A stretch of DNA of 64,000 bases from an uncultured Bacteroidales bacterium (GCA_902782465.1 CACZNH010000003.1:186001-250000), one strand, 5' to 3'. Shown: positions 52,133 to 62,843, numbered from the stretch's first letter. Notes: generated from the letters alone by a model not told the origin. Translations and numbers: made by a program.

Positions 52133-53476
52133 TTAGCGGGAACGACCCTTGAGTTTACCAGACTTCATCAGACCATCATAGTGGTGCATCATCAGGTGGG
52201 TCTCAATCTGCTGCAGGGTGTCAAGAACGACACCGACGGTGATGAGCAGCGAGGTGCCACCAAAGAACTGGGCAAACTGCTGGTTGATGCCAAAGTAGCG
52301 GGCGAAGGCCGGCAGGATGGCAACGATACCCAGGAAGATTGAACCCGGCAGGGTGATGCGCGACATGATGGAGTCGAGGTACTCGGCAGTCTTCTTGCCA
52401 GGCTTGATGCCCGGGATGAAGCCGCTGTTCTTCTTCATCTCCTCAGCCATCTGGGTGGGACGCACCGTGATAGCAGTATAGAAGTAGGTGAAGGCGACAA
52501 TCATCAGGAAGTAGATGACGTTGTACCAGAAACCGTTCATGTCACCGAAGTTGCGTGCAATCCAGCCACCGATACCGCCAGCGTCCTGACGGGCGCCGAA
52601 TCCGGCGAGGGTGATGGGGATGAACATCAATGCCTGAGCAAAGATGATGGGCATCACGTTAGCAGCATTCACCTTCAGGGGAATGTACTGGCGGGCACCG
52701 CCATACTGCTTGTTGCCGACGATGCGCTTAGCATACTGCACGGGAACCTTGCGGGTACCCTGGGTCAGCATGACAGCACCAGCGGTAACAGCGAACAGGA
52801 TGACGATTTCGACGAGGAACATCACCAGGCCGCCCTGGGCAGCGCCCAGACGGTTGGTAAACTCTTGAACGAGAGCACCCGGGAAGCGGGCAAGAATACC
52901 CACGAGAATGATGATGGAGATACCGTTGCCGATACCCTTGTCGGTCATCTTCTCACCGAGCCACATGATCATCATAGCACCGGCAGTGAGCACGATGGAC
53001 AGGAAGAGCAGCATGGGGACGTTGCCCATGATGTTGCAGTGTCCGCCGGCAGCGTTCACCTGATACTGGAGGTTTGCCAGATAAGCGGGAGCTTGGAAAA
53101 TCAGGATGATCACGGTCAAGTAACGGGTGTACTGGTTGAGCTTCATGCGGCCACTCTCACCCTCGCGCTGCATCTTCTGGAAGCTGGGCATGATCATGCC
53201 AGCCAATTGGATAACGATCGAGGCGGTGATGTAGGGCATGATACCCAAAGCGAAGATAGAGGCCTGACCGAATGCACCGCCCGAGAACATGTCGAGCAGA
53301 GCAATCAGACCACCACTGGTGAAGTTGCGCATGGCTTCAAGGTCACTGGGATTGATTCCAGGGAGCACCACATGGCATCCAAAGCGGTAAAGCAGAATGA
53401 ACAGGAATGTGGTTGCGAGGCGCTTGCGCAGGTCCTCGATCTTCCAGATGTTCTTTATTGTTTCAATAAGTTTCAT
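52133..53476 (-). CDS. secY: protein translocase subunit SecY
   Basis: 447 residues, about ten membrane helices; the channel for Sec export. Complete from KNIWKIEDLRKRLATTFLFI to the positively charged end HHYDGLMKSGKLKGRSR. Known signatures present are GIMPYITASIVIQLAG and TVRPTQMAEEMKKNSGFIPGI (cytoplasmic loops for SecA and ribosome). 8 bp after rplO. Confidence 0.97.
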   Translation of the reverse strand: MKLIETIKNIWKIEDLRKRLATTFLFILLYRFGCHVVLPGINPSDLEAMRNFTSGGLIALLDMFSGGAFGQASIFALGIMPYITASIVIQLAGMIMPSFQKMQREGESGRMKLNQYTRYLTVIILIFQAPAYLANLQYQVNAAGGHCNIMGNVPMLLFLSIVLTAGAMMIMWLGEKMTDKGIGNGISIIILVGILARFPGALVQEFTNRLGAAQGGLVMFLVEIVILFAVTAGAVMLTQGTRKVPVQYAKRIVGNKQYGGARQYIPLKVNAANVMPIIFAQALMFIPITLAGFGARQDAGGIGGWIARNFGDMNGFWYNVIYFLMIVAFTYFYTAITVRPTQMAEEMKKNSGFIPGIKPGKKTAEYLDSIMSRITLPGSIFLGIVAILPAFARYFGINQQFAQFFGGTSLLITVGVVLDTLQQIETHLMMHHYDGLMKSGKLKGRSR

Positions 53477-53483
53477 CGTCGGG

Positions 53484-53930
53484 TTAGAGTTTTACGATTG
53501 AGCCACCGGCAGCGGTGATGATCTCTTCAGCCTTCTTGGAGAAAGCATGGGCTTCAACCTCAAGCTTGTGGCTGAGCTGTCCCTGGCCCAAAATTTTAAT
53601 AAGTTGGTTCTTACGCACCATACCAGCCTGCAACAGGTCGGCAACGGTGATTTTGTCGAGGTTGTTCTTCTCGGCGAGAGCCTCGAGAACGGCAACGTTG
53701 ATAGCCTTATACTCGACGCGGTTGATGTTCTTGAAGCCACCCTTGGGCACGCGGCGCTGCAGAGGCATCTGGCCGCCTTCGAAGCCGACCTTCTGCTTGT
53801 AACCCGAGCGCGACTTGGCACCCTTGTGACCACGAGTCGATGTACCGCCCTTACCCGAACCGGGACCGCGGCCGATGCGACGTTTCTTCTTATTTGAACC
53901 TACAGCAGGTTTTAAATCATGTAATTCCAT
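53484..53930 (-). CDS. rplO: 50S ribosomal protein L15
   Basis: 148 residues. Gly/Lys-rich N-terminus with [24 protein letters not shown], then [17 protein letters not shown] and the C-terminal L18e-like domain. Confidence 0.97.
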   Translation of the reverse strand: MELHDLKPAVGSNKKKRRIGRGPGSGKGGTSTRGHKGAKSRSGYKQKVGFEGGQMPLQRRVPKGGFKNINRVEYKAINVAVLEALAEKNNLDKITVADLLQAGMVRKNQLIKILGQGQLSHKLEVEAHAFSKKAEEIITAAGGSIVKL

Positions 53931-53960
53931 AATGTTGTTTCTTGTTTTAATAGTTAAGAA

Positions 53961-54143
53961 TTAATCAACATTGGTGACTTCCACCAGATGACGAACAGCG
54001 TTTACCATGCCGAGCACCTGAGGGGTTGCCTCGAGGGTCACGGTGTGGTTCAGTTTCCTGAGGCCCAGGGCATCAAGGGTCTTCTTCTGACGAGCCGGAC
54101 GGTTGATGCGGCTCTTCACTTGCTTAATCTGAATCTTAGCCAT
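53961..54143 (-). CDS. rpmD: 50S ribosomal protein L30
   Basis: 60 residues; IKQVKSRINRPARQKKTLDALGLRKLNHTV is diagnostic but long, so key parts are SRINRPARQKKTLDALGLRK and MVNAVRHLVEV. Starts 16 bp after rpsE. Confidence 0.95.
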   Translation of the reverse strand: MAKIQIKQVKSRINRPARQKKTLDALGLRKLNHTVTLEATPQVLGMVNAVRHLVEVTNVD

Positions 54144-54159
54144 AACTAGTAATCAAATT

Positions 54160-54678
54160 TTAACCGTTAAACACCTTGTCCACAGTGACACCGCGGTAGT
54201 GGGCCACGGTAGCCGGGCTGCGCATCTCGTCGAGGGCCTTGAGCGTGGCCTTCACCAGGTTGTGGGGGTTGCTCGAGCCCTTGGACTTACAAATCACATC
54301 GGTAACACCGACCGTCTCAAAGACGGCACGCATAGCACCACCAGCCTTCACACCGGTACCGGCGCTGGCGGGCTTCATAATGATGCGGCTGCCACCGAAC
54401 TTGGCGACTACCTCATGAGGGATGGTTCCCTTGTGCACGGGGACCTTGATCAGGTTCTTCTTTGCCACCTCGGTACCCTTGGAGATTGCCGTGGTAACCT
54501 CATTGGCCTTACCCAAGCCGTAGCCGATAACGCCATTGCCGTCGCCAACAACAACGATGGCGGCGAAGGTGAAAGTGCGACCACCCTTGGTAACCTTGGT
54601 GGTGCGGTTGATGGCCACGAGACGCTCCTTGAGTTCGGCGTCGGCAGCGATCTTTACTCGATTATTTTTCTTCAGCAT
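54160..54678 (-). CDS. rpsE: 30S ribosomal protein S5
   Basis: 172 residues; decoding-accuracy protein of the 30S subunit. [37 protein letters not shown] and [19 protein letters not shown] are typical. Confidence 0.97.
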   Translation of the reverse strand: MLKKNNRVKIAADAELKERLVAINRTTKVTKGGRTFTFAAIVVVGDGNGVIGYGLGKANEVTTAISKGTEVAKKNLIKVPVHKGTIPHEVVAKFGGSRIIMKPASAGTGVKAGGAMRAVFETVGVTDVICKSKGSSNPHNLVKATLKALDEMRSPATVAHYRGVTVDKVFNG

Positions 54679-54690
54679 GATGTTGTCTCT

Positions 54691-55032
54691 TTAGAATTTA
54701 AGTCCGCCTTTGCGTGCGCCGTCGGCCAACGATTTAACTCTACCATGGAACAGGAAGCCGTTGCGGTCAAACACGACGGTGGTGATGCCAGCCTCGATGG
54801 CTTTCTTGGCAACAGCCTCGCCAACCTTAGCGGCGATTTCACTCTTGTTGCCCTCGGTGATTCCCTTAGAGGAAGCAGAGCACAGGGTGTTGCCTGCGAT
54901 GTCATCGATGACCTGGGCATAGATTTGCTTATTGCTGCGGAAGACGCACAGCCTGGGACGCTCCGGGGTGCCACTGATGCGGCCGCGGATGCGGGCCTTG
55001 ATCTTGTTTCTTCTATCAGTTTTGGATATCAT
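54691..55032 (-). CDS. rplR: 50S ribosomal protein L18
   Basis: 113 residues; binds 5S r[37 protein letters not shown] and the C-terminal [20 protein letters not shown] are diagnostic. Confidence 0.96.
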   Translation of the reverse strand: MISKTDRRNKIKARIRGRISGTPERPRLCVFRSNKQIYAQVIDDIAGNTLCSASSKGITEGNKSEIAAKVGEAVAKKAIEAGITTVVFDRNGFLFHGRVKSLADGARKGGLKF

Positions 55033-55051
55033 ATCGTTTCCTTTCTACTAA

Positions 55052-55606
55052 TTATTTGGCAGCTGCCGTTTTACCAGACTTACGGCGAATAACTTCGCCA
55101 ACAAACTTAACACCTTTACCCTTGTAAGGCTCGGGCTTGCGGAAGGAGCGGATCTTGGCACAGATTTGTCCCAGGAGCTGCTTGTCGCACGACTCGAGGA
55201 CGATGAGCGGGTTCTTGTTACGCTCAGTCTTGGCTTCAACCTTCACCTCGGGGGGCATCTTCAAGTAGATAGCGTGTGAGTAACCGAGAGCCAGCTCAAG
55301 CACCTGGCCGTTGCTGGTGGCACGGTAACCGACGCCGACGATTTCCAATTCTTTCTTGAAACCCTCGCTCACACCGACAACCATGTTGTTGATCAGCGCA
55401 CGGTACAGACCGTGCTGAGCGCGTGACTCACGCTCGTCGTTGGGGCGGGTCACCTTGATTTCGTTGTTCTCGATCTCAACCGTGATGTTGGGGTTCAGGG
55501 TCTGCTTGAGCTCGCCCTTGGGGCCCTTGACGGTGAGAATGTTGTCCTTCTGTTCAACAGTTACGCCAGCGGGGATGGCGATGTGCAATTTACCTATTCT
55601 TGACAT
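55052..55606 (-). CDS. rplF: 50S ribosomal protein L6
   Basis: 184 residues, two L6 domains. SRIGKLHIAIPAGVTVEQKD at the start, KVEAKTERNKNPLIVLESCD in the second domain, and RKPEPYKGKGVKFVGEVIRR near the end. Confidence 0.97.
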   Translation of the reverse strand: MSRIGKLHIAIPAGVTVEQKDNILTVKGPKGELKQTLNPNITVEIENNEIKVTRPNDERESRAQHGLYRALINNMVVGVSEGFKKELEIVGVGYRATSNGQVLELALGYSHAIYLKMPPEVKVEAKTERNKNPLIVLESCDKQLLGQICAKIRSFRKPEPYKGKGVKFVGEVIRRKSGKTAAAK

Positions 55607-55621
55607 AGCGCTGTTCCTCCA

Positions 55622-56023
55622 TTAATATACGTAACACAATACTTCGCCACCGATCTTCTGGGCCTTGGCCTCCTTGTTGGTCATGACGCCCTTCGAAGTG
55701 GACAGGATGGCAATACCTAAACCGTTGAGCACGCGGGGCATGTCCTTGTAGCCAGTGTACTGGCGCAGGCCGGGCCTGGAAACGCGCGTGAGGCACTTGA
55801 TGGCGCTGACGTTGTCGACGTTGTCATACTTGAGCGCGATCTTGATGGTGCCACGGGGAGAGTTCTCCTCCTCGACGAATTTGTAATTCAGGATGTAACC
55901 CTGATCAAAGAGAATCTTGGTGATCTCCTTTTTGAGCTTGGAAGAAGGGATTTCAACGACACGGTGCTGTGCCTTGATCGCATTCCTCAATCTGGTCAGA
56001 TAATCTGCAATTGGATCAGTCAT
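55622..56023 (-). CDS. rpsH: 30S ribosomal protein S8
   Basis: 133 residues; binds the central domain of 16S rRNA. DPIADYLTRLRNAIKAQHRV and the C-terminal GIAILSTSKGVMTNKEAKAQ are diagnostic. A somewhat long gap (84 bp) separates it from rpsN, with no feature seen. Confidence 0.97.
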   Translation of the reverse strand: MTDPIADYLTRLRNAIKAQHRVVEIPSSKLKKEITKILFDQGYILNYKFVEEENSPRGTIKIALKYDNVDNVSAIKCLTRVSRPGLRQYTGYKDMPRVLNGLGIAILSTSKGVMTNKEAKAQKIGGEVLCYVY

Positions 56024-56107
56024 TATTGTTGAATTGTTTTAAATTGATTCGACCTTGTCGAACAATATTTAATACTTAATGATTTTTAATTGAAACAGTT
56101 GTTGAAA

Positions 56108-56377
56108 TTACCAACTGGCCTTGCGAACACCGGGGATGAGACCGTTAGACGCCATCTCGCGGAAGTTGATGCGGGAGATGCCGAACTGGCGCATGTAGCC
56201 CTTGGGACGGCCCGACATCTTGCAGATGTTGTGCAGACGCACGGGGGACGCATTGCGGGGAAGCTTCTGCAGGGCGGCATAGTCACCTTCCTGCTTGAGC
56301 TGTGCGCGCTTGGCAGCATACTTGGCGACGAGGCGCTCACGCTTGGCCTGGCGGGCTTTCATTGATTCTTTTGCCAT
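56108..56377 (-). CDS. rpsN: 30S ribosomal protein S14, zinc-free form
   Basis: 89 residues; the longer C-minus type without the CxxC pairs. [40 protein letters not shown] and [18 protein letters not shown] are diagnostic. Confidence 0.97.
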   Translation of the reverse strand: MAKESMKARQAKRERLVAKYAAKRAQLKQEGDYAALQKLPRNASPVRLHNICKMSGRPKGYMRQFGISRINFREMASNGLIPGVRKASW

Positions 56378-56392
56378 AATTTAACTCTCAAA

Positions 56393-56935
56393 TTATTTGT
56401 TGTTAAACGGGATTCCGAATTCCTTGAGCAGGGCGTAGCCTTCCTCGTCGGTCTTGGCGGTGGTGACGAAGGTGATGTTCATACCGGTCATCTTGGTCAC
56501 GTTGTCGATGTTGATCTCGGGGAAGATGATCTGCTCGGTAACGCCAACGGTGTAGTTGCCGCGGCCGTCGAGCTTGCCGTTAACACCCTTGAAGTCGCGG
56601 ATACGCGGCAGAGCGATGCGGATGAAACGCTCCATGAACTCGTACATGCGGTCACGGCGCAGGGTCACGCGTACACCGATGGGCATTTTCTTGCGGACCT
56701 TGAAGTTGGAGATATCCTTCTTCGACAGGGTCTGCACAGCCTTCTGGCCGGTGATGGCGGTGAGCTCGTTGATAGCGGTCTCGATGATCTTCTTGTCCTG
56801 GGTAGCGTCACCCAAACCCTCGTTGAGGACGATCTTCACCAGACGCGGAATCTGCATCGGGGTGCTGTAGTTGAATTGCTTCATCAAAGCGGGAGCAATC
56901 TTCTCGTCATATTGTTTCTTCAGCGTGGTACTCAT
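56393..56935 (-). CDS. rplE: 50S ribosomal protein L5
   Basis: 180 residues; binds 5S r[43 protein letters not shown] and [20 protein letters not shown] are diagnostic. The ATG start overlaps the original stop codon of rplX (TAATG at 56938-56934). Confidence 0.97.
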   Translation of the reverse strand: MSTTLKKQYDEKIAPALMKQFNYSTPMQIPRLVKIVLNEGLGDATQDKKIIETAINELTAITGQKAVQTLSKKDISNFKVRKKMPIGVRVTLRRDRMYEFMERFIRIALPRIRDFKGVNGKLDGRGNYTVGVTEQIIFPEINIDNVTKMTGMNITFVTTAKTDEEGYALLKEFGIPFNNK

Positions 56936-56959
56936 TACTTGATCTCCTCTCCAGATTTT

Positions 56960-57241
56960 TTAGAATAACTCCTCATTGAACCTGAAACCAACGCGGGTGG
57001 GCTTGCCACTCTTGGGGTCAACGACCGCTAGGTCGCTCAGGTTGATCGGGGCTTCCTTCTTGATAATGCCGCCCTGGGGGGCATTGGCGTTGGGCTTAGT
57101 GCTCTTGGACACGATGTTCACACCCTCGACGATGGCCTTGCCTTTCTCGCGCAGGATTTCCAGCACGCGGCCGGTCTTACCCTTGTCGTCACCAGCGAGG
57201 ACATAGACGGTGTCGCCCTTCTTGATTTTTAACGTAGCCAT
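56960..57241 (-). CDS. rplX: 50S ribosomal protein L24 with frameshifted C-terminus
   Basis: The open frame codes 93 residues: [40 protein letters not shown] and [20 protein letters not shown], then RFNEELF and stop. Directly after, in another frame, are codons for [10 protein letters not shown] and a stop that overlaps the rplE start (56936-56938). That is the normal L24 end in this group. So about 14 bases, coding about GKLVR, are missing and the frame is lost for the last about 12 residues. The core RNA-binding KOW domain is intact, so the shortened protein could still work. May be a sequence error. Confidence 0.88.
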   Translation of the reverse strand: MATLKIKKGDTVYVLAGDDKGKTGRVLEILREKGKAIVEGVNIVSKSTKPNANAPQGGIIKKEAPINLSDLAVVDPKSGKPTRVGFRFNEELF

Positions 57242-57270
57242 ATCTTGTTGATTGCTATTTTAAAGATTGA

Positions 57271-57636
57271 TTAAAGAACCTCGGGAGCGAGCGAAACAAT
57301 CTTCATGTTGGTAGCGCGCAGCTCGCGGGCTACGGGGCCGAAGATGCGCGTTCCGCGCAACTCACCGGTATTAGTGAGCAATACACAGGCGTTGTCGTCG
57401 AAGCGGATGTAGGAACCGTCCTGACGGCGGATTTCCTTGCTGGTGCGTACAACGACTGCCTTGGAAACGGTACCCTTCTTCACCTCTGAAGCGGGGATAG
57501 CCTTCTTGACGGTGACGACGATGACGTCACCCACCGAAGCGTAACGACGGCCAGAACCGCCCAACACCTTAATGCAGAGCACTTCCTTTGCGCCGCTGTT
57601 GTCGGCCACTGTCAATCTACTTTCAGTCTGTATCAT
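57271..57636 (-). CDS. rplN: 50S ribosomal protein L14
   Basis: 121 residues, interface protein of the 50S subunit. [20 protein letters not shown] and [20 protein letters not shown] are diagnostic. Confidence 0.98.
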   Translation of the reverse strand: MIQTESRLTVADNSGAKEVLCIKVLGGSGRRYASVGDVIVVTVKKAIPASEVKKGTVSKAVVVRTSKEIRRQDGSYIRFDDNACVLLTNTGELRGTRIFGPVARELRATNMKIVSLAPEVL

Positions 57637-57645
57637 AATCTGTAA

Positions 57646-57906
57646 TTACTTGGCTTTTTCGATGATTTCAACTAATCTCCACCTCTTGGTCTTGCTCAGG
57701 GGGCGGGTCTCCATCAGGCGAACGGTATCGCCGACGTTGCACTCGTTGTTCTCGTCATGAGCGTGGTACTTCTTTGTCTTGTTGACAAACTTACCATAGA
57801 TTGGGTGTTTCTCCTTCCACTTGATGGTTACAGTGATGGTCTTGTCACCCTTGTTGCTGGAAACAACCCCAATCCTCTCTTTTCTTAAATTACGTTTTTC
57901 TTCCAT
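57646..57906 (-). CDS. rpsQ: 30S ribosomal protein S17
   Basis: 86 residues, an OB-fold 16S rRNA binder. [20 protein letters not shown] and [20 protein letters not shown] with [13 protein letters not shown] at the end. Confidence 0.97.
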   Translation of the reverse strand: MEEKRNLRKERIGVVSSNKGDKTITVTIKWKEKHPIYGKFVNKTKKYHAHDENNECNVGDTVRLMETRPLSKTKRWRLVEIIEKAK

Positions 57907-57923
57907 TGTCGTAGTTGTTGGGA

Positions 57924-58121
57924 TTATTTGTTGTTGAGTTCACGAGCGCGGATCTCGGTCTTCAGGCGCGCGATCAATTTCCTGTCAAGCGTAATCTTGG
58001 CCGGATTATCGAGCGGGGAAATGGTGTGCTGGATCTTTTCCTGAACGTACTCTTTCTGTACCTGTTCGAGACGGTCCTGCAATTCCTTATCGGTCAGTTC
58101 CTTGATATTTTCCTTTTTCAT
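57924..58121 (-). CDS. rpmC: 50S ribosomal protein L29
   Basis: 65 residues, two long helices near the peptide exit. [20 protein letters not shown] and the [12 protein letters not shown] end are typical. Confidence 0.95.
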   Translation of the reverse strand: MKKENIKELTDKELQDRLEQVQKEYVQEKIQHTISPLDNPAKITLDRKLIARLKTEIRARELNNK

Positions 58122-58136
58122 AATCTGGTCAATGTA

Positions 58137-58568
58137 TTAAACGAGTTGAGTGGGGTCATAGTCGCGACGAACGACAAACTTAGTGGCCACGGGGAGCTTC
58201 TGGGCGGCGAGGCGCAGGGCTTCCTTGGCGATATCAAAGCTCACACCGTCAACCTCAATGAGGATGCGACCGGGGTGAACGGGAGCGACGTAACCTGCAA
58301 CATCACCTTTACCTTTACCCATGCGGACATCGGCAGGCTTGCGGGTGTAGGGCTTGTCGGGGAATATGCGCAGCCAGATCTGACCCTGGCGCTGCATGTA
58401 ACGCGTCACGGCGACACGGGCGGCCTCAATCTGGCGGGCGGTGATCCACTTGCTCTCCAGAGTCTTGATTCCGAAGGAACCAAAGGCGAGCTGATTACCG
58501 CGCTTGCTGTACTGGCGAGGATGCCCATCACTAGGACGACGATATCTTAATCTCTTAGGTTGTAACAT
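58137..58568 (-). CDS. rplP: 50S ribosomal protein L16
   Basis: 143 residues, near the A site. [40 protein letters not shown] and [20 protein letters not shown]-type text (here [20 protein letters not shown]) are diagnostic. Confidence 0.97.
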   Translation of the reverse strand: MLQPKRLRYRRPSDGHPRQYSKRGNQLAFGSFGIKTLESKWITARQIEAARVAVTRYMQRQGQIWLRIFPDKPYTRKPADVRMGKGKGDVAGYVAPVHPGRILIEVDGVSFDIAKEALRLAAQKLPVATKFVVRRDYDPTQLV

Positions 58569-58620
58569 TTTAAATTTCGTTTTTTAAAGTCACACTTCAA
58601 GTTACTGGTTGTGACTGGGT

Positions 58621-59367
58621 TTAACGATTGTTGTTTCGCTTGCCTCCGCGGAAACCACGACGCTCGCCGCGCTCTCCACCACGACCGCCGCCACCGCGAC
58701 GCTCGCCGGCATTGTTGGCAAAGTTAGGAGCAAGGTCACGCTTGCCGTACACCTCACCGCGGCAGATCCACACCTTCACGCCGATAACACCAACCTTGGT
58801 GTGAGCGGGCACGAGAGCGTAGTCGATGTCTGCACGCAGGGTGTGCAGCGGAGTGCGGCCTTCCTTGAACATCTCGCTGCGGCGCATCTCGGCACCGTTC
58901 AAGCGACCCTTGACCTGGATCTTGATGCCCTCGGCACCCATGCGCATGGTGCTGGCGATAGCCATCTTCACGGCACGGCGATAGGCAATCTTACCCTCAA
59001 TCTGATGAGCCACATTGGCAGCTACGAGCTGAGCATCCAGCTCGGGGCGCTTAACCTCGTGGATATTGATCTGAACGTCCTTGTTCGTGAGCTTGATGAG
59101 CTCCTGCTTGAGAGCCTCAACGTCAGCACCCTGCTTGCCGATGATGATACCGGGGCGGGCGGTGCAGATGGTGATGGTGACAAGCTTGAGCGTGCGCTCG
59201 ATGACGATGCGTGCTACACTAGCCTTGGCAAGACGCTCATTGAGATACTTGCGGATCTTGTCATCCTCTACCAGAGTATCTCCATACTTACGGCCACCGA
59301 ACCAGTTGGAGTCCCAACCGCGGATGATGCCTAAACGGTTACTGATTGGATTAACTTTCTGTCCCAT
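58621..59367 (-). CDS. rpsC: 30S ribosomal protein S3 with Arg-Gly-rich tail
   Basis: 248 residues; mRNA entry channel, with a KH domain ([20 protein letters not shown]). [20 protein letters not shown] starts the protein. The last about 28 residues are Gly/Arg/Glu repeats ([20 protein letters not shown]), an RGG-type tail not found in E. coli S3 and probably an extra RNA contact. Confidence 0.97.
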   Translation of the reverse strand: MGQKVNPISNRLGIIRGWDSNWFGGRKYGDTLVEDDKIRKYLNERLAKASVARIVIERTLKLVTITICTARPGIIIGKQGADVEALKQELIKLTNKDVQINIHEVKRPELDAQLVAANVAHQIEGKIAYRRAVKMAIASTMRMGAEGIKIQVKGRLNGAEMRRSEMFKEGRTPLHTLRADIDYALVPAHTKVGVIGVKVWICRGEVYGKRDLAPNFANNAGERRGGGGRGGERGERRGFRGGKRNNNR

Positions 59368-59372
59368 TTCGT

Positions 59373-59780
59373 TTATGCGTCTTTTTCTTTGTTAATAGTG
59401 TCCACGTAGATGGTCACGTGGTTAGAACGTTTGCGGATGCGATAGCCGCGACCCTGGGGGGCCGGGCGCAGGCGCTTGAGCATCGGAGCTGCATCGACCG
59501 TGATGGTCTTCACGAAGAGCTCACCGCTCTCGGCCTTCTTGCCATTCTTCTGTTCCCAGTTGCTGATGGCGGACTTGAGGAGCTTCTCAACATCGACAGC
59601 AGCCTGTTTGTTGGAGAAGTGCAGGAGTCCGAGTGCCTTGAAGACTTCCACGCCGCGAACCATGTCGGCGACGAGGCGCATCTTGCGAGGCGAGCTGGGA
59701 ATGTTGCGCAACTTTGCGAAGGACTCGTTGCGGCGAGCTTCCTTGTGCAAGTCTGCTGAATTCTTTTTTCTTCTACCCAT
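59373..59780 (-). CDS. rplV: 50S ribosomal protein L22
   Basis: 135 residues; lines the exit tunnel. [20 protein letters not shown] and [20 protein letters not shown] (macrolide-site loop) are diagnostic. Ends 5 bp before rpsC. Confidence 0.97.
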   Translation of the reverse strand: MGRRKKNSADLHKEARRNESFAKLRNIPSSPRKMRLVADMVRGVEVFKALGLLHFSNKQAAVDVEKLLKSAISNWEQKNGKKAESGELFVKTITVDAAPMLKRLRPAPQGRGYRIRKRSNHVTIYVDTINKEKDA

Positions 59781-59830
59781 TGTATTTAATTCTTTTTTGT
59801 TCTAGAAAACGTTAAATAATCCCGGGCCCA

Positions 59831-60100
59831 TTATTTCTTGTTGTTGCCGCTGTGACCACGGAAGGTGCGGGTGGGAGCGAACTCGCCGAGCTTGTGACCT
59901 ACCATGTTCTCGGTAACATAGACGGGAATAAACTTGTTGCCATTGTGAACGGCAAAGGTATGTCCCACGAATTCGGGAGCGATCATCGATGCACGCGACC
60001 AGGTCTTGATCACAGTCTTCTTGCCACTCTCGTTCATGGCGTCAACCTTCTTCTCCAGTTTCACACTGATGTAAGGGCCTTTTTTAAGTGAACGACTCAT
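59831..60100 (-). CDS. rpsS: 30S ribosomal protein S19
   Basis: 89 residues, head of the 30S subunit. [40 protein letters not shown] and [18 protein letters not shown] are diagnostic. Confidence 0.98.
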   Translation of the reverse strand: MSRSLKKGPYISVKLEKKVDAMNESGKKTVIKTWSRASMIAPEFVGHTFAVHNGNKFIPVYVTENMVGHKLGEFAPTRTFRGHSGNNKK

Positions 60101-60121
60101 AATTAATCGAATTTAATCAAA

Positions 60122-60946
60122 TTACTTCTTTCTTCTTTCAATGATGTACTTCGAAGACTGCTTCTTGGGAGCGCGGGTCTTCAAGCCCTTAGCATACAAA
60201 CCGTTGCGGTTACGGGGATGACCACCACTCTGGCGACCTTCACCACCACCCATGGGGTGATCAACGGGGTTCATCACGACGCCGCGGTTGTGGGGACGAC
60301 GACCCAGCCAGCGTGAGCGACCGGCCTTACCGGACTGCTCCAGGGCGTGGTCGCTGTTGCCAACGACACCCACGGTAGCCTTGCAGGTAGCGAGGACTTT
60401 GCGAGTCTCACCCGAAGGTAATTTGATGATAGCGTAGTTACCCTCGCGGCTGGTGAGCTGGGCGAAGGTACCGGCTGCGCGTGCCATAGCGGCACCCTGA
60501 CCGGGACGCAACTCGATGTTGTGAATTAAAGTACCAACAGGAATCTTGTTCAGTGGAAGCGCGTTTCCCACTTCGGGGGCCACGTTCTCACCGCTCTCGA
60601 TCGTTGCACCCACCTCAAGTCCGTTGGGGGCAATGATGTAAGCTTTGTAGCCGTCTGCGTAGTAGAGCAGAGCAATGCGAGCCGAACGGTTGGGATCGTA
60701 CTCGATGGCTTTCACTACTGCCGGCACACCGTCTTTATTCCTCTTGAAGTCGATCAGGCGGAGTTTGCGCCTGTGACCGCCTCCACGATAGCGGGCGGTG
60801 AGGTGACCCTCGTTGTTGCGACCGCCGGTGGAACGCTTACCGACCGTAAGAGACTTCTCTGGTGTACGCTTGGTAATGTCGTCAAATACACCAATAACTT
60901 TGTGTCTTTGCCCCGGTGTTGTGGGCTTCAATTTTCTTACTGCCAT
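60122..60946 (-). CDS. rplB: 50S ribosomal protein L2
   Basis: 274 residues, needed for subunit joining and peptidyl transfer. [20 protein letters not shown] at the N-terminal side and [20 protein letters not shown], with the essential His, near the end. Confidence 0.98.
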   Translation of the reverse strand: MAVRKLKPTTPGQRHKVIGVFDDITKRTPEKSLTVGKRSTGGRNNEGHLTARYRGGGHRRKLRLIDFKRNKDGVPAVVKAIEYDPNRSARIALLYYADGYKAYIIAPNGLEVGATIESGENVAPEVGNALPLNKIPVGTLIHNIELRPGQGAAMARAAGTFAQLTSREGNYAIIKLPSGETRKVLATCKATVGVVGNSDHALEQSGKAGRSRWLGRRPHNRGVVMNPVDHPMGGGEGRQSGGHPRNRNGLYAKGLKTRAPKKQSSKYIIERRKK

Positions 60947-60952
60947 TTTTTA

Positions 60953-61246
60953 TTATAAATTACTATAGAAATCAATAGTTTGTCCCTCAGCAATGGTCAC
61001 GACAGCCTTCTTGAAGGCTACGGTGTGACCCTTGATGATACCGCTCTTGGTATAGCGCTGCTTGTTCTTACCATTGTAGTTCATGGTGCTCACGCCAACG
61101 ACCTTGACGTCATACATCTTCTCGACGGCGTCCTTGATCTGGTACTTGTTGGCATCGGGGGACACCTTGAACGTGTAACGGTTACCCTTCTCGGTAATTG
61201 CGTTGGCCTTCTCGGTCACAACGGGAATAATCTGAATGTTATCCAT
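60953..61246 (-). CDS. rplW: 50S ribosomal protein L23
   Basis: 97 residues; docking site for trigger factor and SRP at the exit tunnel. IIPVVTEKANAITEKGNRYT, KDAVEKMYDVKVVGVSTMNY. Confidence 0.96.
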   Translation of the reverse strand: MDNIQIIPVVTEKANAITEKGNRYTFKVSPDANKYQIKDAVEKMYDVKVVGVSTMNYNGKNKQRYTKSGIIKGHTVAFKKAVVTIAEGQTIDFYSNL

Positions 61247-61262
61247 TGTCTGTCCTCCTTTT

Positions 61263-61889
61263 TTACTTTAAGTTGTTGAGCGCGTCAACCGAGCTCTCGG
61301 TAACGAGAATCATGCGGTTGTCAAGCACGCGGTAGGTGTTGATGTCGCTGGCGGTAACCACACTGGCGGTGGGCACGTTGCGCAGTGACAGATACAGGTT
61401 GCGCTCCTGGCCGGCCAGGACGAGCAACAGCTTCTGACCCTCGAGCTTGAGGTTGCGGGTGATGTTCACGAATTCCTTGGTCTTGGGGGCGTCGAACTTG
61501 ATGTCCTCGATGACCATGATCTGGTTGTTCTGGGCCTTGTAGGTCAGCGCCGAGCGGCGAGCCAGAGCCTTCACCTTCTTGTTCAGCTTGAAGCTGTAGT
61601 TGCGGGGACGGGGACCGAAGATGCGGCCACCACCATGGAACAGCGGAGACTTGATGTCACCGTGACGGGCACCGCCGCCACCTTTCTGGCGACCGAGCTT
61701 CTTGGTCGAGCCAGCGATTTCACTTCTCTCTTTAGCCTTGTGGGTTCCTTGGCGCTGGTTGGCCAGGAATTGCTTAACATCGAGATAAACGGCATGCTCG
61801 TTAGGCTCGGCAATGGCGAAAATCTCATCGTTAAGGGTCACCTTGCGACCGGTGTCCTCACCCTTGATGTTATAAACTGCGAGTTCCAT
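61263..61889 (-). CDS. rplD: 50S ribosomal protein L4
   Basis: 208 residues; tunnel protein and, in E. coli, repressor of the S10 operon. [20 protein letters not shown] (tunnel loop) and [20 protein letters not shown] are diagnostic. 2 bp after rplC. Confidence 0.97.
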   Translation of the reverse strand: MELAVYNIKGEDTGRKVTLNDEIFAIAEPNEHAVYLDVKQFLANQRQGTHKAKERSEIAGSTKKLGRQKGGGGARHGDIKSPLFHGGGRIFGPRPRNYSFKLNKKVKALARRSALTYKAQNNQIMVIEDIKFDAPKTKEFVNITRNLKLEGQKLLLVLAGQERNLYLSLRNVPTASVVTASDINTYRVLDNRMILVTESSVDALNNLK

Positions 61890-61891
61890 TC

Positions 61892-62453
61892 TTACATTTC
61901 AATAATTACGATTGAACCTTTGCTGCCCGGTACTGAGCCTTTTACCATGAGAAGATTGTTCTCGGGCAATACTTTAATCACTTGCAGGTTTTGAGCGGTG
62001 CAGCGCTTGTTGCCCATCTGGCCAGCCATGCGCATGCCCTTGAAAACCTTGGCGGGATAGGAGCAGGCACCGATGGAACCGGGAGCGCGCTGACGGTCGT
62101 CCTGACCGTGAGTGGTCTGGCCAACGCCGCCGAAGCCGTGACGCTTCACGACGCCCTGGAAGCCCTTACCCTTGGTTGTGCCGATAACATCAACAAATTC
62201 AACGTCGTTGAGCATCTCTACGGTGAACTCGTCACCAGCCTTGTGCTCGCCATCAAATCCTTTGAACTCGGCCAAGAATCTTTGCGGTTTCACTCCGGCC
62301 TTCTTGAAATGACCTGCCATGGGCTTGGTGGTGTGCTTGTCCTTCTTCTCGACAAAGCCCAGCTGCAAAGCCTCGTAACCGTCGGTTTCAACAGTCTTCA
62401 CTTGAGTGACAACGCAAGGACCTACTTCGATAACTTCCTAATAATCCTGGCAT
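61892..62453 (-). pseudogene. rplC: 50S ribosomal protein L3 gene with an out-of-frame deletion near its start
   Basis: The start MPGLLG (62453-62436) is normal for this group but is followed directly by codons in another frame. The true frame resumes at 62434 with [20 protein letters not shown] and runs complete to 61892. Thus about 18 codons (KIGMTSVFS to PCT in relatives, about 56 bases) are missing and the frame is lost. Without them, translation could start only at an inner GTG at 62401, giving 169 residues. The rest is sound, including [20 protein letters not shown] and [21 protein letters not shown]3 is essential and early in ribosome assembly, so a sequence error is the first thing to suspect. 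Confidence 0.88.
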
Positions 62454-62513
62454 TTCTCTAAATCTTTAATTGTTAATGCTGTTAGTTTTACTCGTTTTGT
62501 TCAATCTCTTGTA

Positions 62514-62819
62514 CTACACCTTGATCTCTACCTCAACTCCGCTGGGCAATTCGAGCTTCATCAGGGCGTCTACAGTCTTTGCAGTCGAGCTGTAGATGTC
62601 GATGAGACGCTTGAAGGATGCCAGCTGGAACTGTTCGCGGGACTTCTTGTTGACAAAAGTCGAACGGTTCACGGTGAAGATGCGCTTGTGGGTGGGCAGG
62701 GGGATAGGACCGCTAACCACGGCGCCAGTGCTCTTCACTGTGCGCACGATCTTCTCGGCCGACTTGTCGACCAGGTTGTGATCGTAGCTCTTCAATTTAA
62801 TTCTAATCTTCTGGCTCAT
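62514..62819 (-). CDS. rpsJ: 30S ribosomal protein S10
   Basis: 101 residues; also NusE in antitermination. [20 protein letters not shown] and [20 protein letters not shown] are diagnostic. 24 bp after fusA, 60 bp before rplC. Confidence 0.98.
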   Translation of the reverse strand: MSQKIRIKLKSYDHNLVDKSAEKIVRTVKSTGAVVSGPIPLPTHKRIFTVNRSTFVNKKSREQFQLASFKRLIDIYSSTAKTVDALMKLELPSGVEVEIKV

Positions 62820-62843
62820 ATTATTTAATAATGTGAAATTGTA

